Assembly (NCBI RefSeq): GCF_918797505.1
Contig: NC_092794.1
Location: 67,927,345 to 67,991,344, forward strand
DNA: 64,000 nucleotides
From: Bemisia tabaci
Lineage: Eukaryota > Arthropoda > Insecta > Hemiptera > Aleyrodidae
Reading direction: 5' to 3'
This document shows, one piece after another, positions 37,201-51,200 of the stretch (positions within the stretch are counted from its first letter, which is position 1; each line of letters opens with the position of its first letter). A model generated the notes under the pieces. That model searched no databases. It had not been told where the DNA came from and was given only the letters and a program-made list of their open reading frames with translations. The position numbers and the translations under genes were made by a program.

Positions 37201-40200
37201 CTCTTTACGACTATTTCTTCGTGATTTGGCGAAAAATTACCGGATCTTTCAATGTAAAATTTGCAATCTGCATGTACAATGAATAAAGAACTAAGCTTTG
37301 ATTTGAGTGTGCGCAACGTTGCAATGCAAGTAGGTTCCTTCAGCTCTGACCCCTTCATCCACGAATCGCATAGGGCTGTTGGACTTTTTCATGGTCAGAA
37401 ACTGATACATATGCATCGTCGACCACAAGTAGGTCATATCACGGCGTTGAGTTGCTAAGCCAACCTGTTGAGTACCTACTTAACATCGAACAGAGGCAAC
37501 GCAACGGCGAAATTGTGAAATTGTTCCGCTCGCGCTGACTTTGAACTCTCGGCTAAAATCTCCGTCGGAAAAGCGACTTCCTCGGCGCGGCGAGCCGGGG
37601 GCCCAGAATTTTACGATTTCACAAACGGAATCATTAATCGAAACGGGGAACGTAAATGCTCCGAATACAGGGAAATAGTCATGTGAAGTGTTGATCCCGG
37701 GAGAGGAGGGGTATCACGCGTCAATTGCATAGATAAGCGCGAAGTTCAAGTTGACTTCTGATTGTTAGCTTTACAATTTTAGATAAGGCTATGGGAGCTT
37801 GTTTACGAGCAAGTTGCACTTAGAGCTTTACGAACAGAATCTTTTTACCTAGAAACACGCCTAGATTTATTTGACCATGTAAATGGAAAGGAAACGCGGT
37901 CTATCTTTGGGGCGACCCGGGCCCTGAGACCTATTAGGATACATGCATGATATGGCTCATGTACGAAAGGAGATAGTTTCTTTTTTATTTAAAATGGACC
38001 ACATACTGGCGTCATCGGGTTCGGACTATCCGTAGCTTCCCAGACGAAAGAACGTAATTACACTTCGATGTCGCAAAACTTCCACTCGCAAATTGTTTAT
38101 TTCTGCTAGAAAACTGTCGGACGTTTCGGACTCATAATCGCATCGATTTTTGTTCTCATCAAACTCTAAAATCAGAGCGAATTCGAACAGGAATTGCACA
38201 GTCATTCCTTCCAAAAAATTGAGTTGCTTGAGTCAATTTCGCATTCTTGGCCCTGAGGTACGTTTCTTTTCGATGAGCTCTAAGCTCGATTAAATTGTTA
38301 ATACCTAGAGCTCATCGGCTGAAATAAATAAATACAGAGAGGGAGCTTTCAGTAGGAACTTAAAATGCATTTGGTCCAAAATGAAGGGCGGCATATTGAG
38401 ATGGGAAGAAAACTTGTATTGAAAAAAAAGTTTGGTTGTATGTGCTGAAAGTTCGGTTTTTCATATCATACCTGACTTTTTTCATCAACTCACTGTACAC
38501 TGGAAAAAAAAACACATTGGATCTAAAGTCTAGACTCTTAAAAACATCGACAAGAAAAAATACTCTTTGATTCAATCAGATTTAAGCTTAAATCAAGAAC
38601 CAAGCCTCTTAATTTGAGCGGGTTTCCTTTTGATTTAAGCTTAAATTTGATTGAATCAAGAGTCCTTTTTCTTGTCAATGTTTTTAAGAGTCTGGACTCT
38701 AGATCCTATGTGTTTTTTTTTCCAGTGAACCTCATGAGTTCGAGTTGACCAAACGAATAGTTGGGATGATATGAAACATCGAACGTCCAATTGTCACGAC
38801 GAACTTTTCCCCTCAGCGTGGAGCTTTCTGCACCCCTGGGCCCTGGGCTCGAGCTAACGGTTAGCGAGCATTCATTTTTTAGGCGGTCCTCTCGATCTCG
38901 ATCTCGATCAGAGCGAAGAAGAAGGCGCCAACAACGGGAGCTGTTTTAACGCCCTTTTCAGTTAATTTTACACAACGATTAATCTGCGGAATCGACCTCG
39001 GATGCCCATTAAGCTACAGTGTGCGCTCGCCTAATTATCATGCCGCTCGGAGGTGATCCAACCAACGTCGACGACGACGTCGGCGAACAGGTAGTTCCGA
39101 TTTTCGTCGTTTTCGGCTTCGGGACATAAACGCCACCGCCGAAACTTCCACCTTCCTCACGGCCGCCCGCCCCCGTTTCAGTCAGAACCGCGTAAATGCA
39201 GTCAGAGATGAGCCTCGAGACACACAAGACCATGTGCTAACCATGGCTCATACAGAAATCCACTTACGCTTTTCTTCCGTGACGCGGTAGCGCAGCCGTA
39301 AAAAGCAACGACGATGGGAAAAAAACGCAGAAAAACTCGGACGTGCATAGTGATGAGATCCTATCTCCTCACGAAACAGGCGCGAGTGTCGATTTGTCGT
39401 TTGAACCTGTGGGAAAGGATCGATTGTCAGGGTGTTCGCAATTAACACCTTAATGATCGATTCTTTTCCCCGGCTTCAAATGGGGAAATCTCGATTGTCA
39501 ATTTCGCGCCTTGTTACCTACTGAACGCAGGTGAACGATGTTGAACACCGGATCCGGAGGTGTACTGTCCTCCTGAGGAAAAGCGGCGAATGAACAGAGA
39601 ACTGTTGCCAAGTTCCCCGGACATATACTTATTTTTAACGAAAAGAATTAATTTTTGGACGGATGTAATTAAATCGTCGCTCCACACTGACGGAAGGGCT
39701 TATCTTCATTTCCACGTAAGCTCTGTTTTCCCTGAATTTTATGCTTTTGGGGGCTCATGTAGAACTCGAGACACGTCCGCACGCCAAAGGAGCAACGAAA
39801 TTAGCCTAACGGCATTTGATGTTACCGAATGTATTTTGAAGTTTCATTTTTTTAACAGAGACAAAAGCAATGTAGCTCTCAGAATTTCTGAGAATTTCTG
39901 GGAGATTATGAAGAATATTCGCACAACATTTTAACGAACGTAGTCAGGCATAAGTAGTGTCGGCGAAGTCGCGGGAAAATTTATGGAATTCTGAAATTTC
40001 ACCAGACCTGCAACCCTGGGTATTTAGGATGACCCAAAAGTTCAACCCCTAAGGCTCCTGCCGCTTTTCGGGGCGATCCCCTGAATAATTTTGGGGGCCC
40101 CAAAAATCATTTTCTTCGACCAAGCAACGCCCGAAGAATTTCAAATCTCCATCCCAATTTTTTCACCAAGTTATGAGGGCGGTGTCTGATGCTGTTATTG

Positions 40201-42604
40201 CTGGACTTTTGGATCATCCTGCACAATCATCGAAAAAAAAGTGAAGTTGATTTAACATTCTGGATGTAAAAAAAGTGCACGATAACTTATGAAATGCTGA
40301 ATTACCCGCCACAGCAGTTAGTTTTACATCTTGGCATTGCTAAAGTAACGACTCGACGGTGAAACTACCAAACCACGTATCTCGTTTGCGGTGTTTAAAA
40401 ATCTACGCTCACATTTTATTTTTTTGAAGTAGACCAAATCAACATCATTCTTTGAAATTTTCACGGAATTTTCTCCGCACAAAGAGGAAAAATCACAGAA
40501 ATTTTCAAGACTGGATGTTAAGTAGTTTCTCATTTAAAAAATAAAGTATGACAGGAAGTCTGCGACGTCGCAAACCGAGATACGTGGTTTGGTAGTTTCA
40601 CCGACGTACTGTAGCGGGCAATTCAGCATTTTATAAGTTCTCGTACACTTTTTTTACATCCAGAATGTTGAATCAACTTCACTCTTTTTCCGGTGAACTT
40701 TCGGGAAGTCTTATTTCTTTCAATCAGGGTTTCGGTGGATCAAGGTGGGACACAAATGACGATGATTCGCAGTAGAAAAGTTGCCTGCGCTATAATGCAT
40801 CGAGACCGCGACTCTAGCTTCATAACGTTGTGTTTGATCGATGCGGTAGCGGGAGTCGGTAGTTTTGGCAACAACTTGATAGTTGTCGGCGCTACGCTAA
40901 CCCATATGTTGCATGGCTAGACGTAGATCTGGAAGTTACAGGTCTGCATCCGTCATTCCGCACTGTGGCACCATTAATGCCTGGAAAAGAGGGAAACCTT
41001 GGCCACCAAGGTATCAAGGTGTGACTTTGTGAGTTTATTGGTTCGCACTTTATTATCCCCCGCCATTCGTGCCCCACCCCCCTCCCCCGAGCTAGCGTCG
41101 CGTCGCCGCCGGTCAGTAAAGCCACGATTCCCCAAGCAGAGTGCGACACGAAGTTCTATGAGCGCAAATATGAAGTTTTAAAAAAATGGACTTGGTCGAA
41201 TGGGAAACAGCTGTGACTTTACTGCGAAGAATCGATTATTGAGATGTCCATTGCGACCACCCTGATAATTGATCCCTCTCAATAGGTTTAAGTGGCAGAT
41301 TAATCAATTCATCACAAATCACGACTGGCAAGTAACTTCGCGTCACGCCCTGTCTGTGGAACCGTGGCTTTGAATATGCGTGTGAGCTTTTGCTTTCCTA
41401 TCTCGTTCGGCGGAATTTATCGGTGTCTCAACTCGGAAACCACGTGCCACGATTACGTTGTTTCAAAGCGCACGCTTCCATTACTTATTCCTTTTTTTCA
41501 AGGAGAAACAAGCCCCAATTTTATCGTTCGAAATAATTTTCAAATAATAGTTTTTTCATACTGCGATCGTCCACTAGAAGAGAGACCTTATAATTCACGA
41601 CAACTGAAAATTGAGTTCATGGGTCGGTTTACAATAGAAGTCTCATTGGTTCCCTCCGAAAGATGCAAGGAACTTTGCGAAATAAGAGCGTGGTATTTTT
41701 TGTAACTGCATTTTTGCAAATCAATCCATTCATTAGTAAGAATAGCCAAAAATTGTTAACACGTAGCTCAGTTTTTAAATTGTTTCCCTAAACTGGAAAA
41801 AAAGTAGCTCGAAACAAATCAAAATCAGCTTGAAGCAAGCTGGAAAAAATCTTAAATTTGCCGCCAAGAAACGTATAGCTTGAAATAAGCATGGCCGTGC
41901 TGCTTGAAATTAGCTACCCGGCGGAATCTTAATTATTTTTCGTATAATGCTCGGATCCAATACTAAATACTGAAAGTTTTATTCATTTTTCATAAAATTC
42001 CGTAACGTGGGGATAAAACGTTACTAATTCTTCGGCATGGATCTTGTTGAAGTCGTCGTGCGTTGCCGCGGGTTTTGTTCTTGGTTTGCAGCACTGTTAA
42101 AATGCGCGGCTTTTGGAGATCTCCTGGAATAACTTGAGAATGTAGGAATGTGTAACTTAATGCCCGTGCGAAAATGAAGGCGGAGTGGTTACAATCCAAT
42201 GGAAACTTAATTCAAGAAGTTGGCTGCAAACTTAATTTAAGTCTAATTTTTTCAGCTATTTCCAAGATTCGTGTCATGCTTGAAACCAGGAATCTTGAAT
42301 CGAGTATACATTATCTTGAATCAAGAAACAACTTCTTAGAATTAGTAGCCATGGTGGCCTGATGTAAGACTCAGCAGGTTTGACTCAAGATTTTTGTGCT
42401 GCTTAGATCAAGCTAGCAGGTGATCCAAGCTATAAGGTAGCTGCAATTAAGAATCTCGAATCTTGAATTTAGCAATAAATTGCTTGTTTTAAGATAAAAA
42501 TTCTTGAATCAAGTTGATTTTTTCTCAAGATTCCGAGACGGCTTGACCGTAGCAGACTTTTTTTTCCAGTGTAGAGGCTTCCTAGACTCTCATGCCTCGT
42601 GTGT

Positions 42605-42635
<31 letters not shown>

Positions 42636-45188
42636 CGCTGGAGGACTCCCCTCAGATCCTCCGGAAATCCTACAAAAATTTTAGTGGAACGACTTGACTT
42701 ATATGTGCTTGGGGACGTCGAGCCAGACATTTTCATTCATATATTCTATGAAAGAAAAAATACGGTGAAAATTATGTAACCCATTACGAAACATGGAGTT
42801 GGGCTCAAATTATGCGGCTCCGGCCGATCTCGCATTGCGAAAAGGGCGACTTGACATCATTTGACCGAATTAATTGTGTCTTCTCGGAGCTCACCGTCCG
42901 CTCTGAACGGAAAATCAATCGAATCAGATTTGCGAGTGATTGCACGCTAAAACAGACAGTTCGAAAATGGAAGTTCCATGACCTGATGTATGATAAGACT
43001 ATATCGATTATACATGATATGAATCGAGCATGATAAGATCCACAGCGCGCAACAGTCAAGTCCAATTGCTAGTGCATTTAGTTGCATAATAGGGCTGAGT
43101 TTTGTTCTAAATTCAGTTCCGGGAAATCGAATTCTCGCTGAAAAATGACCGCCAAAGTCGCCAAAAATTCTACTCCGTCTCAAATTAGAAAAATATCTTG
43201 CACGCGTAACACTGATTACTCCACAAGAGACTTCACTGGTGACATCATAAATTACGTCATAGATACCAGTGATTTTACCAATGAGTGATACGAGGACGTC
43301 AACGACGGTGACTTACTTCAAAACAAAAATACGAACCTCATGTAAATTAAAATAAAAAAAAAAGTACCGGCGTTGGAAATGAGCAGACCATCCGAGACAA
43401 TTCGAAAGACATACTCCGCTTGCTCCCTGCGTTAAAAAGTTACCTATCGAGGAAAGATGATTCTCTGTGAACTTGAAACGAGCAAAGACACGATTTCACG
43501 GAGAGAAAAGAAGCTGTCGCTCTTACAATGCTCATAGTGAATTTTAGGTCATGCATACTTTTTCATTCGCAGTTACCTCGTTACTTTTGTACTAACGATT
43601 CTTTTGGTCCCAGTTACAATAATTATCTGTTAGGACAATTGTAACATTGTCACTGCGACAGAAAAGTAGATAAAGTACTCTATGAGTATTGTAAAGACAA
43701 TGATGCTTTTCTCTCCGCGTTCAAGTCACCAGAAATCTTAAAATTTAGGGAAGTCAATGGAGCCCGCATGCCGTGAAAAAGTGCCCCTGATGACAAATGG
43801 GTAATGAAAAGACAATCGCTTTATTAGACTGGGCCAGAGATTTATTTTTTAATTGAGTCTTTTAATTGTTAATTAAGAACGTGACGCACTTAAGGTCAGC
43901 CTCCGTCAACTACGAATTTTGTCAACGGGCAGAATCTATTTTTTGCCTAGCCGTTAAAAAGAAGGCGAACCACTCTTTGTTGCTCGTTCGGGACTACGGA
44001 TGATAAATCTCTCTCGTGCTAGGCACGCCCTTTGTTTCCCTTGCCTTTCTAAGGTGTTAATGGATTTGTTTTGATAAGGTACCTTTAATTAAATGTATTT
44101 ACCAACCAACCAACTTTCATTTCAACGCTCAGGATATTTCCAACCCCTCATCCTTCTCAAAAAAGTCGTAGTTACATATTGTTAAATTCAAAAAGTTTTA
44201 TGTATGTCGCAGGCAGTTTAGCAATCGCCGGCAATTTGCAAGCGACATGTGTGTCAACTCGTCAAATTGCAGTGATTCGCATTGATATAATAATAAAGGG
44301 TTCATAGGGAAAGAACTATATCAGCACGACCAGGGGTTGGAGCGCCTTCAAATCTCATTGATACTCTTCGCTTTGCTAGGCAGTTAGTTTAGTTGCCTAG
44401 CCGAACCAAATCCAACTGAGGTCTTCGCGCTCTCACGAGAATGCTAGCTAGTACCATGCATTCAAGAGGAAAAAAAAACTTCTGTTTAAATTTTAGGCAT
44501 TACAATCAGTACTTTCTATCTCTTTTTTACTCCTGAATTTTACATTTTGTATTCAACACAAGTAGATTGCCACTTGCTGGCGATTGCTGATTGCTTGCGA
44601 CATTTACAACATTAATTTTATGATTACTTTCTCATGCGTAGTTTATTCATATAGTTTATTCAATTTGTCATTTAATTGTTAAGTTTTCTTTTGAAGTTGG
44701 TGTAAGAAACTCTCATTAAGATATGTAACTAAATTACTCGGGGTTTTCTTCTGTTTCAGATATTGGAGTGGCCGTAGGCAATCAGTTACAATTTCTTAGT
44801 AAAGATGGCAAACTTCTAGGAATAGCAGCAGAAAAGTATACTGACATGGCGGCTATGACTTTTGATCCACTACATAATCATATTTATTTTAGCGATTCAA
44901 AAGACTCACAATTCAGTATTTTTAGACTGAAACTAGACAACAGTAGTGAATCAAAAATAATCCAGCCCATCGTGTCAAGTGAGTCTCATTCTTTTTCTTG
45001 ATTTGTTTCATTTATACATTCTTATTTTTATTTTTTTTCTTAATGCGGTTCCTTTTAGGACTTGACAAGCTCAATGTCAAATACAAGAATTGGTTCGTGC
45101 AAATTGGTTCGCTGCAGATCTACTACAAATCCGTTTACGTGATCAAAACACAAGTCATGAAATCCCGGCGGACAAGTAAAAAATATGA

Positions 45189-45220
<32 letters not shown>

Positions 45221-48200
45221 TTTGGCGGATAACACTTTTCTTTGAGAGAACTTCAATCGTATGTCGACGCAACCATGAAGAATCGGATGCGTTGTCTACG
45301 GCAAAAATCATCACTTTTTCCGACCATTCCCTTCTAAAATTGGCACGTTCAATATTAAATTCGCTTATAAAAAATTAAGTAATGACTTACTCCTCACAAA
45401 CATGATAAAATTTACACCCGAGATTTCAATAGGAATCAGCATTTTCTTAATTTAACTGCTTTATTAACATGACCGGATTTCCCTACTTGCCGCCTGTATT
45501 GTGCCGTCCCCCTCTCAGTCGTTTTGAGACATCAGTAAAAAACCATCAAGTGAACGTGCCGGAGGGAAATGGGTGCATAAGACGCGTTTACTAGTGTTGG
45601 ACACATTTTTTGCGAAAACCCTATCAACACTACTAACTTAAGCTCACGGAACTTTGCGGAAAAATTAAGCTCCGTAAACCTATCTCTGTGTGGACAATGC
45701 CTTGCATTTATAAGAAATGAACGAAAACATTGTGAAAGAACAAACATTAATGAGGGTTAATAATTTCAACTTCCGCTTCCGCGCCGCGCTGACTGCACTG
45801 TGTTTGGCGCAATGCGTGAAGTATTCACGCAGTTTTGTAGGCGCTACTAGGTATGTGTTACATGCCGACCGCCGCGCCGAGGGCTTCTTTTTATCTCAAG
45901 TCCTCGTCATCATTTCTCTCTGCGCCGCGCCGCGCTGTCTCTTGTATCACCGAAAGACGACAAAATAGAAATTACTACACTCTCAGGAAATAAGAGATTT
46001 TGTTGCCTTATCTCGTTTGTAGTTTTTTTTCTGAATCCGATTTTTGTTATACCTACATTTAAAAAAATTGCAAAATTTGCCGCCATGGGCCGCGGCCCAT
46101 GTGGCCACCCCCTAAATCTAGCCTTGTTTATTAAGACGACCCGCGTCTACAAACAAAGCCTTGGAGGAAATCCCAGCTGTATGTTTTCCAATCACATCGA
46201 ACCGATTATTTTCCAAATCACGTAAGCGCCAAAAGTGCGAATGCCAGAAAAACGATGAAAACCGCTCTATTCGCTTTGCTGACAATCTTCGAATTCCAAA
46301 AAGTGTATGCTCTTATAGAAGACTGTTCTGAAATCAGACACAAGATTGATTACACCAAAGAAAACAGAAAAAACAACTCCTATTCCACCAAAATGGAGAT
46401 TGGCGCTTACGTTTTTTGGAAAATAATCGGTTCAATTTAAACCGTTCGTGAGGAAACCAATCCTTTCTTTTACCAGAATAATTTCTTTTCCTACTTTAAT
46501 TATAATTAATCTGATAATAGGGTAGGGTATCTAATCCTTGTTTTGAATAGAGATTTAAATTTTTGTTGATAAGATTTTTCCAGATTTTAAAAAAAATTAC
46601 TTATTCACAGTTTGTTTTATTAATATCTTTTTAATCAATATAATTTATCTAGACATAGTTAGGTAACTTTAGGTTTAACCTTGTCTGCGGAGGCCGAATA
46701 TTCAGCTGAGCTATCATCATCGAGGAGAGTCAAACACCGAATTTTCATATTTCGATGAAGGACGCTCTTTTCCGAGGGTTCAATTCCTTTTTGTGCTAAT
46801 TGTGCGCGTCAGATGATGGAATGCAAATTTCCTATTGAAATCTCGGATATATCAACGTTTTACGACTTTAAAAGCTTTCACTGTCATTTGCCCATTCGAT
46901 CTGGCAACAACCACTACAAAATACTACGTATAGTACTACGATGAGTACGATGACAAATTCTTGGCCTCTAATTGGTCCGTTCTGTTTTGGGTGGTTCATT
47001 CATAAATTGCGTAGCGTTCATGGCGCATGCGCAGCACGCCACGGCGGGATGTGGGCACGCATGGGCTGTTTGTCAACAATGAACAAACCAATATCAACGG
47101 CGGTTCTTTGCTTGCTTGATTATTTCGACACAAAACTTATTGAGCTAAAATGATTTGTGAAATCAAGGGTATCAATATTGTTATATCTTCTCCAAAATTT
47201 TAGCAAACATCTGAGGAACAGAATTAGGCGGTATGTCAAACAGTTATTTTTTCAAATGTGAAATTCAGACTTGCCAAAGGTGTCGTTCGTTGATCGAATG
47301 CTGTTTAATTTTTTCTCTCACAATCATGCTGCAGCTAGCTGTAGTATTTACATCCCATATACGTATGGATATGTAGACATTATGTTTTCAAAAAAATCGA
47401 TTGTGTTCAAATTAAGTAGGAATCAAATGTTGAGGTTGGAATTGGTACAATGTATGATGTGAGAAGATTCCAACCCTGAACTCTCAAGTTTCAGATTTAA
47501 TTTTGTAATTTAGTAGTCCCCACACATAACAAAAGCCACTTGAAGTTGAAGAGACTGAGTGTGTACCTACATAGCCCACCATTATTCAAATATTACTTCA
47601 CTTGGCAGAGAAAAAATAGTTTTCCCCCCTTTTATATGCTCCCCCCTTTTTAATGTCTCCTTCCCAAGTCCTTCCGTACGTAAGTTTTCTCTGAGCTCCT
47701 TTGCCATTGAATGTTAGGTAACTAGGTTAAAGTCTATAAATAACCATGAATTAATGAAGTACACTATGGAGCTTTTTTAAAAAAATCTTATGACTTTCAA
47801 TTATGTTTCTTTTTTTAAGACAAGTTGCATGCAATAATGATCATTAATTATTAATTCAGTTTCTAATGAATAGTTTCTGATGTCTACTTTCAGGACGTCA
47901 TGATGACAAAGAAGTGCAGGGAGTTGCTTTTGATGCTGTGACACTGTCCTTATTTTGGAGCACTGGAGTTGGTCGCACCATCCAACGTTTAAAATTACTG
48001 TCGCTTTTCACCGCTCAGCCTCAAGAAGGAGAAACTATTCTGCAATTAGATGAACAAGTACCTCAAGGATTAGCAATCGATAGCTGCAATAGGTAAATAT
48101 CGGTACTTATTTTTAAATATTTTCATCAGGAGATTCTTTTACGTGAGAATTCCTCTGGGAAAGGATGTGGAAAGACAATATAGGCATCCTTCCCAGTAAG

Positions 48201-51200
48201 TTTGGGAATGAATGCATTTATAAATCACATCCCTAGACCATCTTGAACCAGCCAATGAGAACTTAAATAATTTTCAACTAGAAAGCTGCCTCATTTCCTT
48301 TTCCTATTACCTACCTAACCCTTGTCCCTTTTTTTATTTTTAAAAGTGGTTGTCAATTTCTTTATCCGAGCTTCCCCAAAATACCCAAGCATTGAACTAT
48401 GATGACTGTAAAACACTTTACAGGTTGTCAAACATCCTACTTAGGACCTTTCGAGGGTAGAAATACCTAAGACAAAAAAAAACTATTCAGACTTAAGCTA
48501 GGCACAGTGCCGACAAATTATGAATGTTATGCGAGGCATAATAGGCAATGGCTAAGTCCCACTCTGTTGCTTTGACTCCGCTTATCACACTGAAGGTCAG
48601 AACACATCGGAACCTTTCCCCTCTGGTTTCTTCGTCATTTCGTCAAAGCAATACTGAGCGGTGTTCCGTATATGAGTGTGGTTGTTATACCTAGTGTCTT
48701 TTTGCTGGGTAGAGCCTCCAACTATATTCTGTGTGTGTCAAGAGGTACACTCTGGTTGAAGGAAATGCATGTTTCATACGCCAATCTCTGGAAGTCTGAA
48801 GTTGTAAATTTTTCACAAAATGTGTGGGATTAGGAGATAATTATTTGACTTAGTTTAACAGACAACAAATTTTTAATCAATTTTTTTCTCCATTTTTACA
48901 GAAAACTCTATTGGACCAACTGTAACCACAAATTGGCAACTATTGAATCCTCGGACCTGGATGGTCAAAATAATGTAAGAATAGTCAATGAAGATCTATG
49001 GCAACCGCTCGGAATAACGGTCGATCAGCACCATCAAAAACTTTATTGGAGCGATGAGCAAGAGAGTTTTGGATTTAAAATAGAAAGAAGTGATCTGGAT
49101 GGGAAGAACAGAGAAACTCTGATAACCGGCTCTCACCATCAACCTGTCGCATTAGCAATTGATCTCAATTTTGTTTACTGGTCAGACTGGGTTCACCATG
49201 CAATCTGGAGATCAAATTTATCAATTGTCAATGATATCGATTTACAGCCGGAGCAGTTTCGGCTGTACAATAATAAAATTCCGAATGGAGTGGTCTCTCG
49301 GACAGATTTAAATTATATTTCTAAGGACAGTTGTTCTGTGCTTCTAGAGTTAAAAAGAAAGGTGAGTCCTCATAATTGAATCAGTGAGAACAAAAACACA
49401 CCAACTTGGTGACTTGAAAATGTTCACTTTTCATTAAAGACAGTCGATTTTCATGAAGGGCATTGAAGTTACCGCATCTGCTCCGACTTGGACGTTTAAA
49501 GTGTCCTTAAGTACTTGCCTCAAGGCACCAAAAATCTTTTTCTCAGACTAACTTCCGTGTAGTTTTGTATGTATCTTGATTATTTTCATTTTTTCGAGTT
49601 GGTGTGTTTTCGTTCTCACTGATTGAATTGTCTTTTTCAGGTTTTTTACTTTTAATAACTTAGAAAGCTATTTTGTGCAGAGATCAATGACTTCACAAAA
49701 ATAGTGTATTTTCCGAAGAAAATACACTGAAAGCAAGCTGAAGCTTTGAAATACCCGAAATTAAAATGATTCAAGGCCGCAAGTGCTTATTACACTTAGT
49801 ATCGGCAGACCTGAAGCTAAGTATTGTGAGCAAAGCTGGGTCGGAGCATGCAGTTGAAAGGAAATCTTCTATTGCCAACTTTTTCAGACTGATTTTAAAG
49901 TGCGATAGCTCTATTATTTTAGTGTGCACTTCTCCTACCTGTTTTTGGATAGTGAAACAATATTCCAAAATTAATGAGACTCCATTGTCTCTCTTGATTC
50001 GTTCAAAAATGCCCATTGCATTCCAAAATCAACATTAGATCTATCACATATGACCCCTTGATTTTTAAAAATGTTTGCCATTATTTCCAAAGCAACATTA
50101 CATGGACTGAATAGAGTCTAAATGTTTCCTATCCACATCCTTGTTAATGTATGTGTGGTTGGTGACCCTTTGATTAGAAATTAAATTGTATCGGTACTCA
50201 TTTAGCAGCATAATCAATCTCTGGTACATTCTCGCAGGTAATATGCAACTTGTATCACATTTCCAGTGTGCAATTCATATTTTAATTCCAGCTCTATTAT
50301 CCCAAAACAGAATTGTTTTGTGAGTTCTGTTGAAAATTGATTGGTTGAATTATTTGTTTCACACTACTTTGCGTTAATTGAGCAAACTCTCTTCTAAATT
50401 GAATCGACGTATGCAAAAACGTCCGATGTCCAAGACAGTGTTTCAGAATGGAGTGGACATTTTTGTTGTAACTTAACGACACAAGATGGTTTAAGACATT
50501 AGGAATGTAGAACAATTTTACAAATAATCCCCTAAGTGTAATTATACGTTTACAAAAGAGATCGATCCTATTCATCAGTGTTGTGGGACAAATGAAACCC
50601 ACCGCAATTATGAAACCCTGTATTGGGCAACGGATGTTTTCGCATACGTCGATTTAATTAGCAACAGAGTGCTTTAATTTCCTTTACTTTTTATGTCTTT
50701 GTGTCTGGCTAATGCATGTTCTTCTTTTCTTTTGCAGATAATGCTGCCCCCTGAAGAACAGGCCATTCTGAACAAAATTGAAGATCCAACTATAGACAGT
50801 AAACTACTGAATTACTGTTTGAACAATGGTTCATTTCACATCAATGGGACATGTGTATGTCCGAAAGGATATAGCGGACAACGCTGTGAAGTTTCTCTGT
50901 GTCACAACTATTGTATTCTTGGGGAGTGCTCCCTGGATCAAGACGGTTATCCTTCCTGTGCCTGTCCAATGAACCGAACAGGATTGCGATGCCAAACTGA
51001 TTTATGCTATAGCATTTGCTTGAATGGAGGATCATGCGTGATACTTGGTGTCAACAAAACGGAGTGCCAATGCCCAAGTGGGTTTTTTGGGAAACGATGT
51101 GAGATGAGAAGTGCGCAACAAGATGAACTATGTAAGGCTTACTGTAACTATTATGCTGCCGGTTACAACTATCAGCATTTAGCAAAAGATGATAAAAACG

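Larger units (their letters stand above)
13238..44759 (+). other. cue: cueball intron 1, 31.5 kb, transposon-rich
   Basis: The intron runs from donor GTAAGT to acceptor TTCTGTTTCAG. It holds most of the MITEs listed here, several GC-rich islands (about 29880-30330, 33790-34020, 39000-39240) of unknown role, an 11-bp minisatellite and long T or C runs. No complete nested gene could be supported. Long first introns commonly carry enhancers; that is inference for this gene. Confidence 0.85.

Noticed and set aside
46255..46440. 61-codon frame with a signal-peptide-like start
   Set aside because: It lies within an inverted-repeat MITE in cueball intron 2.
50297..50602. 101-codon antisense frame in cueball intron 4
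   Set aside because: No domain and no transcript signals; likely chance in an AT-rich intron.
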